64,000 nt of DNA from Lutjanus erythropterus (Eukaryota > Chordata > Actinopteri > Lutjaniformes > Lutjanidae), in NCBI GenBank assembly GCA_020091685.1, contig CM034593.1, positions 44,827,733-44,891,732 on the forward strand, read 5' to 3'. A program made the position numbers and the translations under genes. Position 1 is the first letter of the stretch, and each line of letters opens with the position of its first letter. Under the pieces are notes generated by a model. It was not told where the DNA came from. It searched no databases and was given only the letters and a program-made list of their open reading frames with translations. Shown in pieces: positions 1 to 11,000 of the stretch.

Positions 1-3000
1 CTTTGCAAAGAGAAAAAACATGCAAACTAACATTAGCCACCAGGGCTAGAGTTTACCGGTGGCGGCCCAAATCTTCTGTGGTGTGGCGCCTGCTTTGGGC
101 TGCATTCACGCAAAATCCAGGAACGGTGCACCTTCCCGCAAGCTTGTGCAGAGGTGGGGGTGTGTTTATGTGTACTTTAGAGCATAACTGCTGAGAAACA
201 ATCAGAAAATAATGTTTAATTCATCTGTTTCACTGCTTTGTTCTTGCTGATGCCGGTCCCTCTCAGCTTCACTCTCTAGCTCGCTTGGCTCTCAGTGTCT
301 TTCTCTCTCTCTCGTTCGTCGAGCCTGGGAGGAGAGGCCAACTTTGAATGCTGCATTTACAGACAGCAACCAACAAATCCTGCATATTCTACCTTTAAAG
401 TCAGTGGCAGAGGAGGCTGTTTTCTTCAAACTTCCCACTACATACATGCAGCACATTCAGGTCTGGAACCTGCCCAGTTTGACTACAGCTGTCCCATGAA
501 TCAAGTTAATATTAGCTGATATGCAGGACAGTATCTCATATTTTAGAAGTAGCGTACTGAGGGCATGAGTTGCAGTGCAGTATATTATATTTTGAATATC
601 TATACATTTTTAAAACATGTGTAAGAGCTCATTTATCTCCACTTTCAATCCTGAGGCTTAATGCAGCTACTGAGCTGGACTTGATTCACAGACTGGACCA
701 ACAAAAAACTTCCTTTATAGGCCCCTGTGGACACACAGGACTTACAGTCTGTCAGTTTTTACTTAAAATGACTGTCAATCAATAATAATGTCTTGCCTTT
801 TTATGCATGCATTAGTCTGCAGGACACATGGGGTTTTAATGCATCAGGGCTGGTTTTATGTAGTTTTGCTTTAAAAAGTGAACAACAATTTAGGCCTGCA
901 GTTCTGCTACATTGTTGTTCATAATTTGGATCATATAAACTACACTCACACTGTTAGGTAGCCTAACCCTGAAATAAATCCTCCCTTCATCAAGGTTACA
1001 ATATTCGGTTGATGTTGAAACAGTGTTACATAAGACATTTCAACAGCACCACAAACTACACCCTCCAATGTCCATAATGTTGAAACAGCAACATCTGCAT
1101 TATATTACATTTATGAAGGTGGGATTTATTACACACTGTGAAAGTGGAAAAAGTTGAGAAAATTCAAAATTTAAAGATAACTTAATGCAAAAGATTTTTG
1201 AGTTTTGAGCCAAGACTCTTCTATTTAGAAAAACTTTTACCAACTACTAATTTGTTTACTTTTGTTGAGATAATTTACTTTAGTTCTTTAAAAAATAAAT
1301 TAAATAAAAATCATTAAGTTTTAGAACCCAATAAAAATGCAATTCAAAAATAATTGATTAAACTAATTAAAGTGAAAGTGAAAATGGTTAAAAATTTTAA
1401 ATTTCATTTAAAACCATTTAGTTTTCAGGCTTTCTGAATATTGAAAAATAAGGTTCACAGCTCACTGTGAACAATTTTTGAAATACTTTTTTTTTTCTTT
1501 CTATAAGTCAAATATTCAAGTTTATTTTACAGAAAATTGTGAATGAGCTCAACTAAAGATTATAATTGGGCATAATTTATTTCAAAACTTCGGTTGAGCT
1601 CAAAACTCAAACTTGCCTTGAAATTTTGATTTTTTTTTTAGTTTGAATTTTTGAGAACGTCTTTTCTTTTCTTTTTTTGTGCAGTTATTGACTGGCAACT
1701 GAGGGTTTTAATTTGAAAATCCTCTAACTGCCAGTAAGCACAGCCCTGTGTCCTCAGAGCTGCCCTGGATCTGTGCAGCCTTTAATCTCAGACACAGTCA
1801 TGAAGGTCCTTGTTGTCAAACAATACATGAAAGTGACACCGACCAGCCATGAGAGAGAACCCATAAAATCTATCTGCATATTCACTTCTCTACTGTTAAA
1901 CACAGAGTATTGCATTATATCCACATTTTCAGCTCCTTGAAGGATTTGAACTGGGATCATCAGCTCAGAATCTGAACTGACCGACTGTTTCTGCTGAAGT
2001 CAGTTGGTTACAGTTGCCCAAATTATCACATTTTATATCATATCATCGTTGTTTTAAACATGTGTAACTATTACAGTCAATCAAAACCCCAGACAGCGCA
2101 TGGTTCGTGTTTTTTCAAAGTGTCCTTTATTCCTAACACACACTTCCTGCTGCTGGTGTGTGTGTCTTTGTGCAGCTTGACAGCCGCTCCGCACCGCTTC
2201 CTCCTTTTCACTCCGGCTGATGTCACGCAACAGGACCGCTGTGGGAGGGAGGCCCCTGGTCCCGCGGCAGGATTTTGGGATGGGGGCGTCATCGTGTGGA
2301 AAAAGAGCGCATTACACATTTTTACCTGCTCTGTAAAAAGAAAAAACATGTATGTATTGATTCATACAAACACAGTCTCTTTCATTATTTCCTTTTCCGT
2401 ATTTTCTCATTGTTGTGCTGCTCAGGATGTTTCACAACCCTAAACGGAACGAGACTTTCTGCTGCTTTTATGAACAGCTCGGAAAATTTACAACTGATTT
2501 GAACTCAAACTCAAACTCTTAAGTTTTGAAACAAATAAACAAACAAACAAATACTTTTGTCAGTCCATGATTTTTTGTTGAAATATGTTTAATTCTTTAT
2601 AAAATGTAAGTTAATAACAAATAAAAGTAAATTATCTCAACAAAAGATTGTAGGTTTATTTCAACAAGAGTTTGAGTTTGTCTTAAAACCCCCAAATTCA
2701 GTGAAGACAGTTGCCTTTAAAATATGAGGGTTTTTTTGTTTTGTTTTGTTTTTTATTTTATTCTTTTTTTTATTAAACAGTGTATACACCATTAATTCCA
2801 ACATGGTTCATTACTTAGTCACAGATACTGTTGCTGTTTGCTTTGGCTGGATTCCCATATGAAACATTTTCTCTCAGCGGTGGACGGTTAACCAGCTCTT
2901 CTTCTCTCTCCCTCGTTTTCTCTCAAACCTTTCTAAGTTTACCAGTTCCCTCGGGGTTCAGTGACCAGCAGAGCAGCCTAACCATCTCAGTCCCCCCAAT

Positions 3001-3239
3001 GTGAAAGACAAATATTTGCTGTTCCCTGGAACCAGATTTTTGGGCTCAAGCCCATTAAACCAGCCATCACTGAAGAGACGAAAAATAAAAGAGAGCCTTT
3101 AGCTGTCAGTGTCATATATTAGTCAAATAATGTAACATACCTGCATAGTTGATCCACCCAGTAGGACTTCAGAGACACTCTTAACCAACAAATCAGACCT
3201 AGTTAGGTTTTACATAATTTCACTGATTATGATTCCACA
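1..3239. other. 5' intergenic region, no gene recognised
   Basis: AT-rich sequence in which I see no exon with credible splice sites and no recognisable protein. Open frames here are short and unlike any family I know. A more GC-rich patch near 2160-2290 is also without a recognisable product. Poly-T and TTTG-rich stretches (about 1480-1640 and 2525-2770) are low-complexity sequence. Confidence 0.5.
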
Positions 3240-4595
3240 GTATCCTATTATTCAAGTAACTAAGTACAAATATTTAATTACTATATTTTAGTAAGTCTTT
3301 CAGGTACTTTTTACTTTTTCTCCCTTCACTGTAACACAAATATCTGTACTTTCTACTCTCTACACTTTCATAACAGCCATGTTACTTTAGTTTCAATGCA
3401 TTTGAGTAGAATTATTGATTATTTTTGTTTAGTATCGTTGTACACCACCTTCCCAACATTCAAACTGATTTAAACTTGGATGGGACAATGATACATAGAA
3501 AGGATGATTTCTTGGTGAATCCATTGGTGCATAGCATATCAGGCATGACAGATGCAACACAACAAGGAAAGATCAACACAAAAAGGACGGAACATGGTGG
3601 AAAAAATGTGAAAGATGTAACAAGATGAAAGATGAAAAATGTGAAGGACGTAACAAGACGAAAAAGACAAAACAAGATGAAAAACAACTAGACAAACAAG
3701 AAATAACAAGACAAAAATCATGAAGGACGTAACAAGACGAAAAATACATAACAAGACGAAAAACAATGTAAAAGATGTAACAAGATTAAACAAGTTAAAG
3801 GCAAAACAAGATTTAAAAAATGAAAAAAAAATCAACATTTAAGATGAAAAACTAACAAGCTGAAAGGGACATAACAACACTAAAAACTACGTAAAAGACA
3901 AGACAAAAAAGATGTAACAAGACAAAAAACAATGTAAAAGATGTAACAAGACGAAAATCAAGAAGCAAGACAAAAAAAAACATGAAAAATGTAACAAAAT
4001 AAAAAAAAGACATAAGACAAAAAACAACGCACAAGACGTAACAATACAAAAATTATGTAATATGGCAAAAAAACAACAACACGATAGACGTAACAACACA
4101 AAAAAAGAGATGTAACTAGACAAGAAAACATAACTAGACAAACGAAAACAAGCAATGAAAAACAATGTCAAAGACAAAAACTGACATGACGAAAAAGACG
4201 TAACAACATTAAAAACTACATAAAAGACATAACATGACGAAAAGACAAAAAAGACGTAACAAGATGAGAAACAACGTAAAAGATGTAACAAGATGAAAAT
4301 AACATAACAAGACACAAAACAACATAAGAAAGACAAAAGACATAAACAAAAAAAACTAACAAGATTAAATAGATGTAACAATACTAAAAACTGTAACAAC
4401 TTTTTCACAGAAACAGTCAGAAGAAATGTTGTTCAGAGGACGACTTTTTATATTTGAGTCTGTACTTTTTCACTTTTACTTGAGTAAAGAAGTTGAATTT
4501 GTACTTCTACTTTGACAAAATTCTTTTTTACACAGATATTTGTACATCTACTTGAATGCAGAATGTGTGTACTTCTTCCACCTCTGTCAGTAATA
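3240..4595. mobile_element. Non-autonomous DNA element with internal minisatellite, copy 1
   Basis: The flanks (about 3240-3540 and 4430-4595) carry the tac/ctt-rich terminal sequence common in teleost MITEs, such as 'gtactttttactttttc' on the left and 'acttcttccacctctg' on the right. Between them (about 3600-4410) is a degenerate tandem array of a roughly 20-30 bp unit built around 'gatgtaacaagacgaaaa'. The same left flank, array and right flank recur in the same order and orientation at 52.9-54.6 kb, so the unit is one repeat family rather than two independent satellites. The long minus-strand open frames here (up to 173 aa, Phe/Val/Leu-rich) are by-products of the A-rich array. Confidence 0.75.
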
Positions 4596-5040
4596 ACCTG
4601 GACTATTAGTCAACCTCACCAAAAGCATCTTTGTTACCTCTGTTTTTTTGCCATTATTGCTGTAATGGTATTTCTCTGCTTCACTGGAGCAAGCAGCTAT
4701 TGAGCGTTACTAAAAAGGGCAACACATGGTTTAGGTGCGGTTAATAAAAAATATGATGTGAATGTGTGGGTTTGCATAGTGTTTTGGGAGTCTCTGCCTT
4801 TCATTATTTATGAGTTATGTGTGAGTCCGCTGCTGGCTTTGTACCAAATCAAGGTTACCAATCAATTCTGGTAAATATGCAGGAGTTCAGAACTTTGTGC
4901 TCAATCAATAGGAGCTTACACCAGCATCTGATTGGATCAGGCTATCGGGGGCCTGCTTACCCAGCAGCCCTTGTGTTGGCCTTGTTCCTACCCAGATGCA
5001 GTGGACACTGAGGACACTTCACTCCCAGGAAGACAGGAAG

Positions 5041-8000
5041 ATGGCTCTGACTCTGGCCTTGCTGCTCCTTAGCCAGTTAGCCTTATACACAACTGTAACA
5101 TCCAAGAAAGGTAAAAGTGGAGCAAAATAATTGCTTTATTTGTATTTGAGCATGAAATTAATTTGTTGTTCTTTTTGTTAATCTGATGTAAACATTTATA
5201 TTTAACTTTCTGTCAATCACCATCTTTTATTAGCATTTTTGTATCAGTACCACTTCACAATAAGAATGATTTAGTGGTTTATAAATAATTTATTAATCAG
5301 CTTGTAAATGCTTCATAGAACTTAAATAAGCTGTTACAACAATTTTGATTGAATAGGGCAACAATTACCTGTCGCTCGCCAAATAGTGAGCCCACATTTA
5401 TCTTTACTACTAAGCCTCAGAACTCATTGCTTACTTAGCAAATATTCATAGTCACAAAGTTTAATTTGCATATCAAATTAATATAATAATGATGTTTTAC
5501 ACTTTACAGTAAGGCTTCCTTTGCCAGTTATAAATGGTAGTAAGTCATTAATAAATGGTGAGGTATTTTATAAGTAAGCAGTAAATGAATCTTGTATGAA
5601 AACTGTGCTATAACCTGTTTATAATGAATTGTTACAGGTTATTGAAGTGTTGACTGCATAATTATACATGGCTTACAAATAGTTCATTGTTCATTAAAAG
5701 TGAAGTGTTCACAACTTTCACAACAATGCACAAGGTTCTAATCTGCACACTGGATTATGGGGTGTGGGCCAAAACTAAATAATTTACTTGCAAAATGTGA
5801 GCACTGTTTCTGCCCTTCCATATACTTGTCAAAGTATATATTTCTGTTGTCTACCCAGTATGTGGCCGGCCTCTGATCACTGATGGGATCGACGAGTCGA
5901 CCCTAAAACGTGTGTATGAGGTTGGAGAACAGCTGACCCTCACATGTGAGCAGGGATACTTGGCTTCAACAGCAACCCCTCAGAGGATGACCTGCACGGC
6001 CACGGGAGAGTGGACGCAGTCAGGCCTGACGTGTTCCCGTGAGTTCACTGGGCTGTTGTGTGAAGTAGAAAGCACACACAGGGTGGGAGCAAAAGTTGCT
6101 TAGAAAAATGTTCTATAGAGGACAGAGCATTTTTTTAAGCAAGCAACTTTTTGAAAAATTATATTCCCATGACCGCCAGAGAAATAACTCGTCAGTGTGC
6201 TGTAGGGTTTTTTTTTACTCCACGATGCCTCGCCTCCTCTGCTTCACCTGTCACATGAGAAGATTTCAAATGCTGTTTGATAGGCTTTTATTCAGAACAT
6301 ATAGATCAGGAGCCATATTACAGAAATGTTAGGAAGAGTCTAAGATAGGATATTTCCCTCATCTTAGGAAATCCTAAATATTCAAATCAACATTGCTAAT
6401 CAACTGTTATGTCTTTATCTAGCAATCAGTGCTACTTCTCATCTCATCTTGTTGAGTTAAACAACTTTGCAACAGTTGTTTTTTTCCTCTCTGAAACATG
6501 CATAAATGGAGCAAAAACAACAATGGGCACTTAACTCCAAAGTTATTATTTATGGGGAAATTTACGATACTGCTAACTTGGGAGATTAAAAAAAAACAGA
6601 CAGTGGGCTAAGATAGCAAAGATCTTGTGTAAAAGCAATAAACAAGCAGGCATATAGATTGAAGGTTAGCTAAACTATTAGTTACTGCTATCAAACACTA
6701 CCATAAGCTACTGTTAGTACTACTTCATAGTAATTTAGCAACTACTACAGGTGGAAAAGTGAAAGATAGAACAACTTAAAGGTTATCCTAGTTAGCAGAG
6801 TATATTATTATTATTAGCCTATCTTCATTTAGGGACAGGAACATTGACTTAGGAACTGTTCATCTGTAATGATATTTTTCCTGAAACAGGTCCTCCCACT
6901 AATTACCATGGTTACCATACATGTATGACAGGATCTAGATAAGTTTCTGTAATGCTTCCCCTGAAAACAATCTGATCAAGGAGGATAATAAATAGGAGCA
7001 TAAAATAAAAATTCTCTGCAGCTGAAAAAAAAAATCAGGAATATCAGATTTCCAAAAGTGAGCGTCACACAAGAATTATTTGGCTATGTTCACCCCCTAG
7101 TTTGTTTTCAAAGTCCACACGGAGGAGGATGTGGTGGAGGATTGGGTAAGACACAGGACTTTAGTCAGAAAGGTTTTTTTTTCAGTTTTCAGTTGCATTT
7201 GGTTAGTTTTAATCACCAAGTACCAAAACTATTTGGTTAGATTTGTGCATCAACATGTCTTGGTTGGGTTTAGGCACCAAAACTACTTGGTTAGATTTAG
7301 GCACCAAATTTTCTTGGTTGGGTTTAGGCAATAGGCACCAAAACTGCTTGGTTAGGTTTAAGAAAAGCTCATGGCTTCTGTCTTCCATGCAGATGTAAAT
7401 AAAAATAATAATCATAATGCATTTAATTTATTAGCACCTTTTAAAATACTAGAGGACAGTCACAGTTTAATAAAGGTGAGAAGCAGAATCTTGAAGTCGA
7501 TATGGAATTTAACAGGGAGCTGGTGAAGTTGCTGACGAACAGGATGTTCTCTATAAGGGGAGTTCTGGTAATGATACGGGCAGCTGAATTCTGTACCAAA
7601 GAAAATGCTGTGTGAGAACCATTTGCTTTCCAGTAAGCAGTCTGAAAGGGAGGTGGGCGGGAGAGTGGAACTAGGCTAGATGGAAATATAGAGTAGGGTG
7701 TCATCCACATAGCAATGAAACTGGATCCCAGATTTCCTAGAAATGTGTCCAAGAGATAAAGTGTAGATAACAACATTAGGTTGAGGGTTAGGGTTAGGGT
7801 TATCCCCACCAAGGATTACATGCTGGGTGCAAATTGTTGCCTACCAAGACCTAGCCACTAATAGCATCTGCCTTTCAAAAACCTTCATGAGGACCTGACC
7901 TTAAAAAATACCAATGATGAAAAAGACTTTCTCTTTCATGAGAATTGCTTGGGTAAAAGAGAAATACATAAACTCCTGCTTGCTATCTTTTCTACACAAT

Positions 8001-11000
8001 TACCTAGTGTTGTCTAACCAACAAGAGATTCGGTATTGTATCTTTTCTGTAGCTAAGATGTGCCCAATCCCAAGACCTCTGCAGCCATTAGCAATGGGGA
8101 GGACAGAAGCTCCATTCAAGAGTGTGCTCAACTATACATGTGATGACGGGTAAAAGTCATTTTATAGTTTCAAACAGATCATTTCAAGTTGTGTTTACAG
8201 TCATACAGCCAAATGAATGTGAATAAACTTGTTCGTCAGGTACGTCATGCTGGGGGCCAATGAGAGCAGGTGTTTACATGACGGTAGCTGGAGCAATCCA
8301 CCACCTGCCTGCAAAGGTATGGAAGGAAAGTCTAAATATTTTTGATCTAATAGACCTTTTTCACAGCATCCATACTGATATGAAATAATTAATAAGTCTT
8401 TGTGTCCATAAAGTTATTATTTTGAAAAGACATTTGCTTTGTACATTATTAGCAGTATGCAGAATATGTTATGTATATGTATATATGTTTTTTATTAAGA
8501 TGTAAAATTTAACGTAATTTAAAGTATATCTAGGCTATCTTAGCTCCTTTTGTTGCCTAGAAAGCAGAATAAATAATATTTTGACATTGACTTAATGTGG
8601 ACTTTGCATACACAGAGGAAAGGTGTCTGAGTTGATGTCATATTACTCTACTGCAATCATTTTTCTTTATACAGCTGTGAATTGTCCACTGCCCCAGCCA
8701 CCTAGACAAGGAAGGATTGTCCATGATAAGCCAGTTACTGGGTCCACCACCATGTATGGGCAAAGCTGGACATACGAGTGTAACTCACCCAAGGCACCAA
8801 GTTATGAGAGGGGATCCTGCATGGCTGATGGAAGGGCAACTGAGCCACCGGTGTGCCAAGGTACAGAAATGAAAAACAGTTGTTTTATTACTTTAGACTT
8901 GACAACATCACGAAAGTCTGGCAACTCAATTTGGACTCAACTCGTGACTTAATTGGCTTAATACCTTACAGATTAAAAAAATTAAAAAGTGCCTCATTTC
9001 CTGAGTCAACTTATTTTAATGCTATTCAGGCTCAGCAAGTTGACATTTAATTGACCCTTCACTAAGCCCCACCTCCAAATAGTAACAGTCATGGCTTAGC
9101 AACCGTAACTACAGCTGTCAAGCTTTGCATTTCCCTATGTTGACACAGTGTGCAGGAGGCTCTGAGAAGACTTGACAATTGTTTTTTCATGAGTCTGGAC
9201 GATGATGTCTTTTTTGTAGTCTCTCAGAAATTAGAAATAAAAGAGCACATGTGTGGTGAATCTCTGTCTTCATCTGCTCTAACACAAGCATCTGCAAACA
9301 TTAGCATGTCTTGCTAACTAACGCTAGCTTACTAGCTGCAGTAACTTTACGTCCAGCCAAACTTGTTAGATCCCACTGCATCTACATTTGTTCTGTGGGG
9401 GTTTGAGGAGGAGGATGTGGGCTGGACGACAATGCATCTCACTCTGGCTCGCTGTCTCAGGTCTAAGCTGGGTTAGCTTAGCTCGTATCCTGGCTATCTT
9501 CCACGATTGCAGCCCAGCTCATCTGGTTGGATGACCCGTCTCAAGGTCCACTGCACTAACTGAGTCCCTTTGCTTCCTTTTCCCACATTCATGGGTGTAT
9601 TTCTGTCATCTATCATGTAAATATACCTGCTGTCTTCAACCATCTGACCAATGTTTGCTGAGATGTAAGCTAGTTTTAGCCTCAGTCTTTTAGCATTAAT
9701 GTGATATCATGTGCGCAGCTGCTAGGTAACTTTACTTTTACACTTTCACAGTGTTCTTGTTTTAAACCGTGTCAGATGGTGACATTAAAAAGTCAGCTGG
9801 GGATGGATTTTTGGCCACGTCAAGGAGTTCGCAGTCACTTACATCAGCCAGAAATCTGCTTGTGAGTCAATATTGAAGCAGACAAAGTCCATCGTCATCA
9901 GCTAGAAATGAGAAGCTGCTTTTGTTAATGTGTCTAAGGCTTCAAAGACCTTGTGTTTCAGCAATTTCTCCCAATTTTGATGTTTTATCTGCCACCGTTA
10001 TCACTGTAAACTGCATAAATGCAGTGCAAGAATGGAAAGGAGGGCAGACCTTAGCAAAAGGTAAGTTCCCAAGATCTGCTTTGTTTGAACCAATCCGACA
10101 GCATCCAATCAAGTTGCACAAGAGAACCATGAACAACTAATGATACATTACTGATAATTTTGTACAAAAATTACTAGTAGGTCAACAAAAAATGAATTGT
10201 AGTATGCAAAACATGCATATCGAAAATTACACACAACAAGGCAACAACTTCCAACTTCATTAAACATTTGAAGTTAAAAAAGGGTTATGTCGAGGTGCTG
10301 TTGTTAAAATAGCATTGGCTTGGTGAAGAGTGCATTATGACTTGTTTAGGACTTGGGACTTGACTTGGAACTTGTCTGCCTTGACTTGAGGCTTCAGTAC
10401 AAAGACTTGAGACTTAGTTGTGGCTTGGAAACCAGTGACTTGGTTCCACCTCTCATCGTCCCCCCTATTTCATCTTCTCTCTTCATTTTTCTTTCTTTCA
10501 TCTATTCTCTTTGTTTTTTCTTAGACAGTCTACCTTTTGCCTTTGTAACCCCTTAATAAGACCTCCTCACATTTTTGACCTGTTTTTGATGATCCCAGAG
10601 GTGAGCTGCGCCATCCCAACAGGCCTACCAAATGGTGTCATCACCTTTGCTGTGATAAGACCACATGGCTACAAGGAGAAGGTTAAATATGCCTGCAATG
10701 AGCACTATGTTCTGGATGGCGACCCTGAGATACAGTGCCAAAACACAGGAAACTGGTCTTCCAAGCCAGTTTGCAGAGGTGAGTCACAGGAAAATCAAAT
10801 CTTAAAACTACCCTAAGGCTACTGTTTATGTTTCATTGTTGGAAAAGATTCTGGACTCAGTTAAATAACAGTCAGATAGTAATGTTCAGTTTCTGTACAT
10901 CACAAACTTCAAAGAAACAATAAACTCTTCTGAACCTTTAGCACCACTTTCTTGCAAACTTGGGAGTGGCAATTAAAATTTGCTTCAACCTGACACAGTG

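Noticed and set aside
1926-1985. tRNA-like block ('gatttgaactgggatcatca') as a possible SINE head
   Set aside because: The T-arm-like sequence is isolated; no A box or cloverleaf can be drawn around it.
3460-4408. Minus-strand open frames up to 173 aa, Phe/Val/Leu/Cys-rich and membrane-like
   Set aside because: They are translations of the A-rich tandem array; the same composition appears at 53.1-54.5 kb, and there are no splice sites or family resemblance.
7784-7803. (TTAGGG)3 as a possible telomere fusion scar
   Set aside because: Only three units, next to other simple sequence in an intron; short interstitial runs arise by chance or slippage.
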